NCBI GenBank assembly: GCA_038205135.1
Contig: JBBRCF010000006.1
Coordinates: forward strand, 1-59,307
Direction: 5' to 3'
DNA from: UBA9554 sp038205135
Lineage (GTDB): Bacteria > Pseudomonadota > Alphaproteobacteria > Rhodobacterales > Rhodobacteraceae
Length of the DNA: 59,307 nucleotides
In this document: one piece after another, positions 33,451 to 41,748 of the stretch
Numbering within the stretch: position 1 is the stretch's first letter
How the letters are laid out: each line of letters opens with the position of its first letter
Notes under the pieces: generated by a model
The model's database searches: none
What the model saw: the letters and a program-made list of their open reading frames with translations, nothing else
What the model was told of the DNA's origin: nothing
Program-made: the position numbers and the translations under genes

Positions 33451-33807
33451 TTGTGGTCCCTCCATAGGATCATTTGGGTTAATAACCGAACCGTTGTTTC
33501 GCTAATGGCCGCCTCTCTCGTGGCCCGTCGCCGTCTCGGTATGTGCAGATATAGCCAGCCGATTGAGGCGCGATTTGGGCACGATTGGAGCAAAATTTTT
33601 TTTTCGGGAAGGACCCGTAAATTCTTTCTTAAATTCCTGAAATATATAGAAAAAAATTTATCTGATCGATTTTCAGCCACGAGGCGGAATTCCGCACTGT
33701 TGTCAGATTATGTCAATTTCTGCGGTCATCGCAGGTTCTTCTGGTCTTATGGAAACAAAGCTGCGATTCTCTGCCCAGAGGTTTAACGGGCAGTAAAGAA
33801 AAACATC
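33451..33807. other. AT-rich divergent intergenic region between flp and the transglycosylase gene
   Basis: This 357-base stretch is clearly lower in GC than its surroundings, with runs such as ATTTTTTTTT (33594-33603) and AAAAAAATTTA (33651-33661). It must hold the flp promoter (minus) and probably that of the transglycosylase gene (plus), but I could not fix a -35/-10 pair. A CtrA-like TTAA-N7-TAAA lies at 33783-33797. No gene was found here. Confidence 0.65.
33783..33797. promoter_or_regulatory. CtrA-like half-palindromic box TTAA-N7-TAAA
   Basis: TTAA, seven bases, TAAA (complement TTTA-N7-TTAA), one mismatch from the alphaproteobacterial CtrA consensus TTAA-N7-TTAA. It is 11 bases upstream of the transglycosylase start and 333 bases upstream of flp, whose orthologue pilA is under CtrA control in Caulobacter. 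The location is not ideal for either gene, so this is a tentative site. Confidence 0.35.
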
Positions 33808-34710
33808 ATGCGCGAGAACCTGCGCACAGAAAATCGGCACCGGCAGAAAAGCACCCCGGGAATCACACCGGAAATCACACTGGCGATCCGGCGGTGGGCC
33901 CGGGCATTGGCGCTGGCCGCGGGGCTGTTTCAGGCTGTTCCGGTGCTGGCGGAGGCCCCAAAGCCATTTCCCGATTTCACCTTTAAACGGGTCGCGCCGC
34001 CCAAGCCGGGCGAAAAACCCAAGCTGCCGCAGATCGAGGCCGCACTGCCCCGCGCCACGCCCGCGCCGGATAAAGCGGCGGCCGGCCCCAATGCGGCCGG
34101 TGAAACGCCCGCTTCGGCGCGGCATGGCTGGTTCTGGACGGTGATATCACCCGATCTGGCCGAAAGCGGCCCCGGCAGGCTGGAACCCGCGCTGAACGCG
34201 CTGCTAAAGCCGCCGGCAGGGCAGGGCGTGGCGGCGCCGCGTCTGTCCGAAATGCTGGACATCGCCCGGGCCCGGCAAACCGATCTGCTGACACAGACCG
34301 TGGGCACCCGGGTATCGCCCGCGCTGGTGCTGGCGGTGATCGCGGTTGAATCCGGCGGGCGGGCCGATGCGGTGTCACGGGCCGGCGCCACGGGTCTGAT
34401 GCAGTTGATCCCGGCCACGGCGGACCGGTTCGGCGTCACCGACGCGCTCGACGCCGGCCAGAACATCAAGGGCGGGGTGGCGTATCTGGATTGGCTGCTG
34501 AAGGAATTCGGCGGCGATCCGATCCTGGCGCTGGCGGGCTACAACGCCGGCGAAAACGCGGTCAAGAACCACAAAGGTGTGCCGCCCTACGCCGAAACGC
34601 GCGATTATGTGCCCAAGGTGCTGGCGGCGTTTGCGGTCGCCAAGAACCTGTGCCGCACCCCGCCGGAACTGGTGTCGGACGGCTGCGTGTTCAACCTGAC
34701 CGGCGGATAA
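33808..34710 (+). CDS. Lytic transglycosylase (SLT domain), exported
   Basis: A 300-residue protein: N-terminal signal-like segment (hydrophobic around 33-50, ..LFQAVPVLAEA), a Pro/Ala-rich linker (50-110), then a goose-type lysozyme/SLT domain from about 165. The catalytic Glu is in VIAVESGGRADAVS, followed by GLMQLIPATADRFGV, ALDAGQNIKGGVAYL and LALAGYNAGENAV. It cleaves peptidoglycan glycan strands with anhydro-muramoyl formation. ATG 33808 has AAAGAAAAACATC upstream; the site is weak. It is transcribed away from the tad locus and may open the wall for pili, which is inference. Confidence 0.9.
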   Translation: MRENLRTENRHRQKSTPGITPEITLAIRRWARALALAAGLFQAVPVLAEAPKPFPDFTFKRVAPPKPGEKPKLPQIEAALPRATPAPDKAAAGPNAAGETPASARHGWFWTVISPDLAESGPGRLEPALNALLKPPAGQGVAAPRLSEMLDIARARQTDLLTQTVGTRVSPALVLAVIAVESGGRADAVSRAGATGLMQLIPATADRFGVTDALDAGQNIKGGVAYLDWLLKEFGGDPILALAGYNAGENAVKNHKGVPPYAETRDYVPKVLAAFAVAKNLCRTPPELVSDGCVFNLTGG

Positions 34711-34731
34711 ACCGGCATGGTGATCTGGACA

Positions 34732-34762
34732 AAAGGCCCGCGCGCAGGTGCGGCGGGCCTTT
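34732..34762. terminator. Bidirectional intrinsic terminator between transglycosylase and scoB
   Basis: Stem AAAGGCCCGC (34732-34741) with GCGGGCCTTT (34753-34762) and an 11-base loop. A-run on one side and T-run on the other make it usable in both directions, as expected between two converging genes. Confidence 0.85.
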
Positions 34763-34789
34763 GACGTGTCGACAGGGATCAGTTGACGA

Positions 34790-35419
34790 TCAGTTGACGA
34801 TTTTCGCCAGCGTTGCGGCCCGCAAATCAGCATCCGCCACGCCATTGGCCAGCTCGACAATCCGCAAGCCGCCCTCGACGACCTCCAACACACCTAGGTT
34901 CGAGATGATCAGGTCGACCACTGCCTTGCCGGTCAGCGGCAGGGTGCAGGCGGGCAGCACTTTGGATTCGCCCGCCTTGTTGGTGTGGTCCATCACCACG
35001 ATCACACGACCAACGCCCGCGACCAGATCCATCGCGCCGCCCATGCCCTTGACCATTTTGCCGGGGATCATCCAGTTCGCCAGATCGCCGTCCTGAGACA
35101 CTTCCATCGCGCCCAGAATCGCCATGGCGATCTTGCCGCCCCGGATCATCGCGAAGGATGTGGCGCTGTCGAAATAGGCGGAATGTGGCAGTTCGGTGAT
35201 CGTCTGCTTGCCGGCGTTGATCAGGTCGGGGTCCTCGTCGCCTTCATAGGGAAACGGGCCCATGCCCAGCATGCCGTTTTCCGATTGCAGCGTGACGGTC
35301 ATGCCGGCGGGGATGTAGTTCGACACCAAGGTGGGGATGCCGATGCCAAGGTTGACATACATCCCGTCTTTCAGTTCCTGCGCCGCCCGTGCGGCCATCT
35401 GATTGCGGTCCCAGGGCAT
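34790..35419 (-). CDS. scoB: 3-oxoacid CoA-transferase subunit B
   Basis: A 209-residue beta subunit of a two-subunit CoA transferase. The N-terminal block YVNLGIGIPTLVSNYIP and the catalytic Glu motif QSENGMLGMGPFP are clear; the C-terminal end reads VEGGLRIVELANGV. It moves CoA from succinyl-CoA to acetoacetate for ketone or PHB use. It lies two bases downstream of scoA, so they form an operon. Its last codons are duplicated just past the stop (11-bp tandem GATCAGTTGAC, 34778-34799). Confidence 0.94.
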   Translation of the reverse strand: MPWDRNQMAARAAQELKDGMYVNLGIGIPTLVSNYIPAGMTVTLQSENGMLGMGPFPYEGDEDPDLINAGKQTITELPHSAYFDSATSFAMIRGGKIAMAILGAMEVSQDGDLANWMIPGKMVKGMGGAMDLVAGVGRVIVVMDHTNKAGESKVLPACTLPLTGKAVVDLIISNLGVLEVVEGGLRIVELANGVADADLRAATLAKIVN

Positions 35420-35421
35420 GA

Positions 35422-36123
35422 TCAGGCCTCCTTCTTGCGGGTGGTGCGCTGTTCGATGCGCTTTTCGTGGGTGCCCTGCACGATACGGTGCACATAGATG
35501 CCGGGCAAATGGATGGTATCGGGGTCCAGCGTGCCGGGTTCGACGATTTCTTCGACCTCGACCACGCAAACCTTGCCGCACATGCCCGCGGGCACGTTGA
35601 AATTGCGCGCTGTCTTGCGGAACACCAGATTGCCGGTGGTGTCGGCCTTCCACGCCTTGATGATAGCCAGATCGGCAAAGATCCCGGTTTCAAGGATATA
35701 GGTCTGGCCGTTGAAATCCTTGTGTTCCTTGCCGTCGGCGATCACTGTGCCAACGCCGGTCTTGGTGTAGAACCCGGGGATACCCGCGCCTGCCGCGCGC
35801 ATGCGTTCGGCCAACGTGCCCTGCGGGTTGAATTCGATTTCCAGCTCGCCCGCCAGATACTGGCGCATGAATTCGGCGTTTTCGCCGACATAGGACGAGA
35901 TCATCTTTTTCACCTGCCGGGTCTGCAACAGGATGCCTATGCCGAAATCGTCGACGCCCGCGTTGTTCGATGCGAATGTCATGTCGCGCGTGCCCGCGTC
36001 GCGGATCGCCGACAGCAGCAATTCCGGAATGCCGCAGAGCCCAAATCCCCCGGCGGCAATCAGCATGCCGTCGAACAACAGGCCATCCAGTGCCGCTGAT
36101 GCCGAGCCGTAAACCTTCTTCAT
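35422..36123 (-). CDS. scoA: 3-oxoacid CoA-transferase subunit A
   Basis: A 233-residue alpha subunit. Conserved blocks: MLIAAGGFGLCGIPELLLSAI, FASNNAGVDDFGIG, MISSYVGENAEFMRQYL and AGAGIPGFYTKTGVGT. It pairs with scoB (2-base gap). ATG 36123 has GGGGGACC upstream; a longer frame to 36174 runs into the repeat region and is not supported. The substrate (acetoacetate rather than another oxoacid) is inferred from the family. Confidence 0.94.
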   Translation of the reverse strand: MKKVYGSASAALDGLLFDGMLIAAGGFGLCGIPELLLSAIRDAGTRDMTFASNNAGVDDFGIGILLQTRQVKKMISSYVGENAEFMRQYLAGELEIEFNPQGTLAERMRAAGAGIPGFYTKTGVGTVIADGKEHKDFNGQTYILETGIFADLAIIKAWKADTTGNLVFRKTARNFNVPAGMCGKVCVVEVEEIVEPGTLDPDTIHLPGIYVHRIVQGTHEKRIEQRTTRKKEA

Positions 36124-36206
36124 GGTGGTCCCCCTGAAACTCTCGCTAGCGTTTTGTCGCAGCGGGGGCCCCATGTCAAAGGGGCATGTCAGATGGACAT
36201 GTCGGA

Positions 36207-36276
36207 CAGGCCCGTCAAAACAGGCCCGTCAAAACAGGCCCGTCAAAGCTGGCCCGTCAAAGCTGGCCCGTCAAGC
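36207..36276. repeat. Five 14-bp tandem repeats between scoA and the L,D-transpeptidase gene
   Basis: Five consecutive units of the form CAGGCCCGTCAAAA / CTGGCCCGTCAAAG, drifting slightly from left to right. They lie between two minus-strand genes (scoA starts at 36123; the transpeptidase ends at 36291). No palindrome inside the unit and no spacers, so not CRISPR. Could bind a protein or vary between strains by slippage. Confidence 0.9.
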
Positions 36277-36290
36277 CAGACCCTGACCGG

Positions 36291-36896
36291 TCAGATCAGC
36301 CGGACCTGCGTGCCGATCGGCGCGATGGCGAACAACTCGGAGATCTTTTCGTTATACAGCCCGATGCAGCCGTCTGACGATTTGCGCCCGATCTTGCGGG
36401 TGTCATGGGTGCCGTGGATCAGATAGGCGGGCCAGTCCAGATACATCGCGTGCGTGCCAAGCGGGTTTTCCGGCCCGGCTGGGATCGGTTTCCAGTCTGG
36501 AAAGCGTTGCATTTGTGATGCGGTCGGGGTCCATGACGGCCCTTCCTTCTTTCGCACGATTTGCGTGTAGCCGCGTTTGGTCAGATCCTCGGACCGGGGC
36601 ACCGAGGTGGGATATACGCGGTAATCCACGCCATCAGCAGCCCAGTAATGCAGCGCGCGGGATTCCATGTCACACACGATGGCACCCACGCCAAGGCTGT
36701 CGAAATGGCTGCGCCAGTCCTGCTGGAAAAACCCCGAGACATTGTTGCGCACGCCTTGCGGCGGCACACCGTTGGCCTCGGTGGCCAACTCGGCCCCAGT
36801 TACGGGCGCCGTCTGGGCGCGCAGCAGGGCCGGGGTAAACAGTGTGGCTGCCAACCCGGCCAACAAGGCGCGGCGATCCATGCGTTTGAATGTCAT
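36291..36896 (-). CDS. Exported L,D-transpeptidase (YkuD domain)
   Basis: A 201-residue protein with a twin-arginine-like leader (MDRRALLAGLAATLFTPALL, from residue 6) and a YkuD domain. The active site region reads IHGTHDTRKIGRKSSDGCIGLYN, with the catalytic Cys in S-D-G-C where S-H-G-C is more common; the His partner is in IHGT. It cross-links or anchors to peptidoglycan. Three starts are possible (36908, 36896, 36881); 36896 has TGGGA upstream. It is on the same strand as scoA but probably separately transcribed. Confidence 0.88.
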   Translation of the reverse strand: MTFKRMDRRALLAGLAATLFTPALLRAQTAPVTGAELATEANGVPPQGVRNNVSGFFQQDWRSHFDSLGVGAIVCDMESRALHYWAADGVDYRVYPTSVPRSEDLTKRGYTQIVRKKEGPSWTPTASQMQRFPDWKPIPAGPENPLGTHAMYLDWPAYLIHGTHDTRKIGRKSSDGCIGLYNEKISELFAIAPIGTQVRLI

Positions 36897-37157
36897 CGGA
36901 TGTCCCATCGTTAAAGTCTTGAAGCGACGCGTGCGGATGCCCCGTGCGGATGAACAGCGCCCCACCTTTGGTTGCGGCGTGGCGTGATCGCTGCCGCAGG
37001 GCCGGGGTGTGCCGGTTGTCAGCGGCAAACGGAAATCATATACCGGTGAGCAGATGTCATCTCGTGGCAGTTTTATCGCGAAACACCTGAAAACAGGGCG
37101 TAATCGCGTGGCGGAAACCCGCGCAAGGTGGTGACGCGCAGGTCAGGCGCGGCACGA

Positions 37158-39842
37158 TCAGGTATCCTTGCGCGTCGCCATCTTGCGCAGGGTTGCCGGT
37201 TTGGCGGCGGTTTTCGCCGCAGCCTTGGTTGCTGCTTTCGGCTTGACCACAACCTTGGTGACGGCCTTGACGGCGGATTTGGCAGCGGACTTGACGGCGG
37301 GTTTGGCAGCGGACTTGACGGCGGACTTGACGGCGGACTTGACGGCGGGTTTTGCCGTCTTGGCGGGTTTCTTTCCGCCTTTGGTGCCTGCTTTTGCATC
37401 GACCAGCGCAATGGCGGCTTCCAGAGTCAGATCCTCCGGTGCGGTGTCCTTTGGCAGGGTGGCGTTCACTTTGTCCCATTTCACATAGGCCCCATAGCGC
37501 CCCGGCATGACCGACAGTGCGCCGCCCTTGGGGTGTTCGCCCAGTTCCTTCAGGGGTTTTGCCACCGCACCGCGCCCTGCGCCCGGGCCGCGCGCGGCCT
37601 TTTCGGCCAGCACCTCCATGGCGCGATTCATGCCGATGGTGAACACCTCGTCCATTTCCTTGAGGTTGGCATAGGTCGTCCCGTGTTTCAGATATGGTCC
37701 GAACCGGCCCAGCCCGGCCTCGATCATCTCGCCATCGTCGGGGTGCAGGCCGACAGGGCGCGGCAGGGCCAACAGGCGCAGCGCCTTTTCCAGATCCATC
37801 GCATCTGCGGTCCAGCCCTTTGGCAGCGACGCGCGTGGCGGTTTCGGCACCTCTGTGGTCGCCTCGCCACGCTGCACGTAGGGGCCAAACCGGCCCTTGC
37901 GCAGCGTGATCTGGTCGCCCGCATCCTCGCCCAGCACGCGGTCGCCGGCCTCGTCCGGATCGCCGCCGATGGCGCGGGTGTAGCGACATTCTGGGTAGTT
38001 GGAACAGCCGACAAACCCACCGGTTTTCGAGGTCTTCAGGTGCAGCGCGCCATTGCCGCACAACGGGCAGGCGCGTGGGTCGCCACCGTCCGCACGCGGC
38101 GGATACAGCGTGGGGGCCAGCGCGGCGTCGAGTTTGTCCAGCACCTCGGAAATCCGCAGTTCGGATGTTTCCGCGATTGCGGCGCTGAAATCGCGCCAGA
38201 ACCGCATCAGCAGGTCCTTGTAATCGCGGGTGCCGGCCGACACCTCGTCCAGTTCCTCTTCCATGTCGGCGGTGAAATCGTATTCCACGTAGCGGCGGAA
38301 AAAGTTCATCAGGAAATGTGTGACGATCCGGCCCTTGTCCTCGGGGATCAGGCGGTTCTTGTCTTTTTTGACATAGTCCCGGTCCACGATGGTGGTCAGG
38401 ACGGAGGCGTATGTCGACGGACGCCCGATGCCCAGTTCCTCCATCCGTTTCACCAGCGTCGCTTCGGTGTAGCGCGGCGGCGGCTGGGTGAAATGCTGTT
38501 CCGGGGTCACCGCTTGCTTGGCCATCGCCTCGTTTGGCAAGATTTGCGGCAGGCGCGCGCTGTCCTCGCTTTCGTCATCGTCGCGGCCTTCGTCGTAGAC
38601 CGCCAGAAACCCGTCGAACAGCAAGACCTGACCGGTGGCGCGCAAGCCCACCTGACCGTCGCGCGACCCGATATCGACGGTGGTGCGTTCCATCCGCGCC
38701 GCCTCCATCTGGCAGGCGATGGTGCGTTTCCAGATCAGGTCATACAGCCTGCGCTGGTCATCATCGGTCAGGCGCAAGTTGTTGGGCTGCGCCATCATGT
38801 CGGTGGGGCGGATGCATTCATGCGCTTCCTGCGCGTTCTTTGCCTTGTTTTTATACATGCGCGGCGCGACTGGAACGTATTGCTTGCCATAGATCGCGGT
38901 GATCGCGTCGCGTGTGGCGTGCACCGCCTCGGGGGCCATGTCGATGCCATCGGTCCGCATGTAGGTGATCAGCCCCGCCTCGTACAGCCGCTGTGCCGCG
39001 TTCATGCAGGCACGCGCTCCCATGCCGAATTTGCGGCTGGCCTCTTGTTGCAAGGTCGAGGTCATGAAGGGCGCGTAGGGGTTGCGGGTCGCGGGTTTTG
39101 CCTCGACCGATTGCACGGTCAGATCGCGCGACAGCACCGCCTGCACCGCCATTTCCGCCTCGGGGCCTGATGCCAGATCGAACCGGTCCAGCTTTTTACC
39201 GGCGAAACTGATCAGGCGCGCGGTAAATGTCTGCCCGCGCGGGGTTTCCAGTACGGCAGCGACCGACCAGTATTCGCGGGCGCGGAACGCCTCGATTTCC
39301 ATCTCGCGTTCGACGATCAGGCGCAGGCACACTGATTGCACCCGCCCCGCCGACCGCGCGCCGGGCAGTTTGCGCCACAGCACCGGCGACAGGTTGAACC
39401 CCACCAGATAATCCAGCGCGCGCCGCGCCAGATAGGCGTCCACCAGCGGCTGGTCGATGTCGCGCGGCGCCTTCATCGCCTCGGTCACTGCGCGTTCGGT
39501 GATCGCGTTGAACGTCACGCGGCGCACCGTCTTGCCCTTTTTCAGGGATGACGCCAGCGCCTGCTGCAGATGCCAGGAAATCGCCTCGCCCTCGCGGTCG
39601 GGGTCGGTGGCAAGGATCAGCGTGTCATCGGTTTTCAGCGCGTCAGCGATCGCCTTGACGTGTTTGCGGCTGTCGGCAGCGATTTCCCAGGTCATCGCGA
39701 AATCGTCTTCGGTATCGACCGACCCGTCCTTGGCCGGCAAGTCGCGGATATGGCCATAAGACGCCAGAACGATGTAGCCCGGACCAAGATATTTGTTGAT
39801 TGTCTTGGCTTTGGCCGGGGATTCGACGACCACGACGGGCAT
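37158..39842 (-). CDS. topA: DNA topoisomerase I
   Basis: An 894-residue type IA topoisomerase. Toprim domain at the N-terminus (VVVESPAKAKTINKYL, ATDPDREGEAISWHL), the catalytic Tyr in the YMRTDG segment, zinc-finger-type CPLCG...CSNYPEC near residue 590, and repeated C-terminal ssDNA-binding domains (GRFGPYV, GRYGAYVKW). The last 60 residues are a Lys/Ala-rich tail made of AVKSA units. ATG 39842 has GAAAGGAATCCC upstream and gives the standard MPVVVVESP start. It relaxes negative supercoils. Confidence 0.98.
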   Translation of the reverse strand: MPVVVVESPAKAKTINKYLGPGYIVLASYGHIRDLPAKDGSVDTEDDFAMTWEIAADSRKHVKAIADALKTDDTLILATDPDREGEAISWHLQQALASSLKKGKTVRRVTFNAITERAVTEAMKAPRDIDQPLVDAYLARRALDYLVGFNLSPVLWRKLPGARSAGRVQSVCLRLIVEREMEIEAFRAREYWSVAAVLETPRGQTFTARLISFAGKKLDRFDLASGPEAEMAVQAVLSRDLTVQSVEAKPATRNPYAPFMTSTLQQEASRKFGMGARACMNAAQRLYEAGLITYMRTDGIDMAPEAVHATRDAITAIYGKQYVPVAPRMYKNKAKNAQEAHECIRPTDMMAQPNNLRLTDDDQRRLYDLIWKRTIACQMEAARMERTTVDIGSRDGQVGLRATGQVLLFDGFLAVYDEGRDDDESEDSARLPQILPNEAMAKQAVTPEQHFTQPPPRYTEATLVKRMEELGIGRPSTYASVLTTIVDRDYVKKDKNRLIPEDKGRIVTHFLMNFFRRYVEYDFTADMEEELDEVSAGTRDYKDLLMRFWRDFSAAIAETSELRISEVLDKLDAALAPTLYPPRADGGDPRACPLCGNGALHLKTSKTGGFVGCSNYPECRYTRAIGGDPDEAGDRVLGEDAGDQITLRKGRFGPYVQRGEATTEVPKPPRASLPKGWTADAMDLEKALRLLALPRPVGLHPDDGEMIEAGLGRFGPYLKHGTTYANLKEMDEVFTIGMNRAMEVLAEKAARGPGAGRGAVAKPLKELGEHPKGGALSVMPGRYGAYVKWDKVNATLPKDTAPEDLTLEAAIALVDAKAGTKGGKKPAKTAKPAVKSAVKSAVKSAAKPAVKSAAKSAVKAVTKVVVKPKAATKAAAKTAAKPATLRKMATRKDT
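37241..37358. repeat. Imperfect 12-15 bp tandem repeat encoding the Lys/Ala tail of TopA
   Basis: Copies of GACTTGACGGCG and GGTTTGGCAGCG alternate on the plus strand, which in the coding strand give Lys-Ser-Ala-Val and related units near the TopA C-terminus. The repeats are in frame. This basic tail is common in alphaproteobacterial TopA, and its length is expected to vary. Confidence 0.85.
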
Positions 39843-39999
39843 GGGATTCCTTTCGTGCGGTCGGAACTGCCGCTGGCGGCGGACCATGTGGCGTCAATGC
39901 GGGCTTTGTCAATCGCGCTTGACGGGTGGGGCAGGGCGATCCGCCTCGGTCTGGCGTCCTGACTGCTGATCGGGCAGGTTGCACGCAGGGGGGCGGCTG

Positions 40000-40437
40000 A
40001 TGCACAGATTGCTGTTTGTGGCTGTGGTTCCGGGCGTGCTGGCCGGGGCGGCGCTGGCTTGGGATGTGCCCGGTCGCGGGTCATCGGACCGCATCGCCCT
40101 GATGGATGCGCTGCGCCCGCATGCGGAATGGGTGCTGGGTGCGCCGGTGGAATTCGTGGTGGACGACCTGCGCGTGGCCGGTGACCGCGCCTTTGGCGCG
40201 ATGCTGGCGCAACGGCCGGGGGGTGGCGCGATCGATCTGGCCGCGACGCCCGGCGCGCGACGCGGCGATTTCGACGTTGAACTGGGCGACGGCACGGTGC
40301 TGCAGGTGTTGTACCAGCGGTCTGGCGACACCTGGGTGGCGGTGCACTGGGCCATCGGGGCGACGGATGTCTGGTGGGCCTGGGACGAATTATGCGTCGA
40401 CTATCGCAGCGTGATCCGCGACTATTGCGGCGGCTGA
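40000..40437 (+). CDS. Small exported protein of unknown function
   Basis: A 145-residue protein with a signal peptide (RLLFVAVVPGVLAGAALAW, cleavage near residue 20) and no other membrane segment. The mature part is about 125 residues with conserved-looking WVAVHWAIGATDVWWAWDELC and two cysteines near the end (CVDY.., DYCGG) that may form a disulfide. ATG 40000 has a GGGGGG site upstream. It diverges from topA and converges on dprA, ending six bases from its stop. Function is unknown. Confidence 0.75.
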   Translation: MHRLLFVAVVPGVLAGAALAWDVPGRGSSDRIALMDALRPHAEWVLGAPVEFVVDDLRVAGDRAFGAMLAQRPGGGAIDLAATPGARRGDFDVELGDGTVLQVLYQRSGDTWVAVHWAIGATDVWWAWDELCVDYRSVIRDYCGG

Positions 40438-40442
40438 CGCCG

Positions 40443-41615
40443 TCACGTGCGGGTGATCAACCCGCCGGGATGGCGTTGGATGCGGCCGTCCAGTTCAAGG
40501 TCCAGCAGCGCGGGCGCCACCGATTGGGCATCCGCGGCCAGATCGCGGATCAGTTGATCTTCGGCCAGCGGTGACGGCGCCAGCCGGTCGAGGATCATCG
40601 CGTGCAGTGTTGCGATCTGCCGCCATGGCCGGTCAGGTTTCGTGGGCGCGGGCAGAGTAGGTGCCGCAACGGCAGGGGTGACGACCGGCACGGCGCGCGG
40701 TTCCGCCAGCCGCGGCAAGGCGACGGGCGGCAGCGATTCAAGGATATCGGCCGCATGGCGCACCAGCCGCGCACCATCGCGGATCAACATGTTGCAGCCC
40801 GCCGCGCGGGCATCCATCGGGTGGCCGGGCACCGCCAGCACCTCGCGCCCCTGATCTAACGCGGCGCGCGCGGTGATCAGCGACCCGGATTTCGCCGCCG
40901 CCTCGACCACGACCAGTGCCCGCGCCAGCCCCGACACGATGCGGTTGCGCGTCGGGAAATGCCGCGCCTGCGGGTCAAGCCCCGGGGGTTGTTCGGACAG
41001 GATCAGGCCCTGTTCAGCGATAGCGGCATAAAGCCGGGTGTTTTCGACGGGGTAGATTACATCGACGCCGCCGGCCATCACCGCGATGGTCCCGGTCGCC
41101 AGCGTGGCGTCATGCACCGCCGCGTCGATGCCACGCGCCAGCCCCGATACGCTGACATGACCTGCCGCACCAAGGTCCTGCGCCAGCCGCCGCGCCATCC
41201 GCAACCCGAGAGAGGATGCATTGCGCGCACCCACCAGCGCCACCATCGGCCGCGCCAGCAGGCGCAGGTCGCCGCGGGCCCACAGGATGGGGGGCGCGTC
41301 GTCGATTTCGCGCAGATCGGCAGGGTATTCCGGGTCCCGCGCCAGGATCAGACGCGCCCCCGCCTTGCGGCCGGCCTTCAGCTCGGCCAGGACGACGGGC
41401 AGCGGGCAGGGTTCGTAGGTGTCGATCCCGGCGACGCGCGCCACCTCTGGCAGCGCCGTCAGCGCCGCGCCCGCAGTCCCGTGTTCCGCCAGCAGACGGC
41501 GGAATGTCGCAGGGCCCACCCGGCGCGAGCGCAAGAGGCGGAGCCACGACACCCGGTCATCTTCCGTGGTGGGTGGGAGTGGGGGGTGAGTGGAGAGATG
41601 AGTTTCCCCGAACAT
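40443..41615 (-). CDS. dprA: DNA-protecting protein DprA
   Basis: A 390-residue ssDNA-binding RecA loader for natural transformation. An N-terminal SAM-like domain (SWLRLLRSRRVGPATFRRLL) precedes the Rossmann core with VALVGARNASSLG, VSVSGLARGIDAAVHDATLAT, MAGGVDVIYPVENTRLY and GLILSEQPPG..P.ARHFPTRNRIVSGLA; a C-terminal winged-helix (DML1-like) module follows (about 325-390). It is transcribed after a CtrA-like box 40-58 bases upstream, and in Rhodobacter CtrA controls dprA. Confidence 0.96.
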   Translation of the reverse strand: MFGETHLSTHPPLPPTTEDDRVSWLRLLRSRRVGPATFRRLLAEHGTAGAALTALPEVARVAGIDTYEPCPLPVVLAELKAGRKAGARLILARDPEYPADLREIDDAPPILWARGDLRLLARPMVALVGARNASSLGLRMARRLAQDLGAAGHVSVSGLARGIDAAVHDATLATGTIAVMAGGVDVIYPVENTRLYAAIAEQGLILSEQPPGLDPQARHFPTRNRIVSGLARALVVVEAAAKSGSLITARAALDQGREVLAVPGHPMDARAAGCNMLIRDGARLVRHAADILESLPPVALPRLAEPRAVPVVTPAVAAPTLPAPTKPDRPWRQIATLHAMILDRLAPSPLAEDQLIRDLAADAQSVAPALLDLELDGRIQRHPGGLITRT

Positions 41616-41654
41616 CGCGCCTCCGCCGTCTTGCAGGTTCTGAATACGCGACCG

Positions 41655-41673
41655 ATGGTTAACGACGGGTAAA
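41655..41673 (-). promoter_or_regulatory. Candidate CtrA binding site upstream of dprA
   Basis: Read on the minus strand, TTTA-CCCGTCG-TTAACCAT: TTTA-N7-TTAA with the extended TTAACCAT. It differs from the full consensus TTAA-N7-TTAA by one base. It ends 40 bases before the dprA start. CtrA-dependent dprA expression is established in Rhodobacter capsulatus for gene transfer agent uptake; use here is inference. Confidence 0.65.
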
Positions 41674-41748
41674 GGAAAATCCGATTCCCGCCGAATTGTG
41701 AAAAATCTGCTGTTGCGAAAGAGTGTCGCGGGTCAGGTGCGGCAGCAC

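Noticed and set aside
36207..36276. CRISPR array
   Set aside because: Units are contiguous without spacers and not palindromic; no cas genes.
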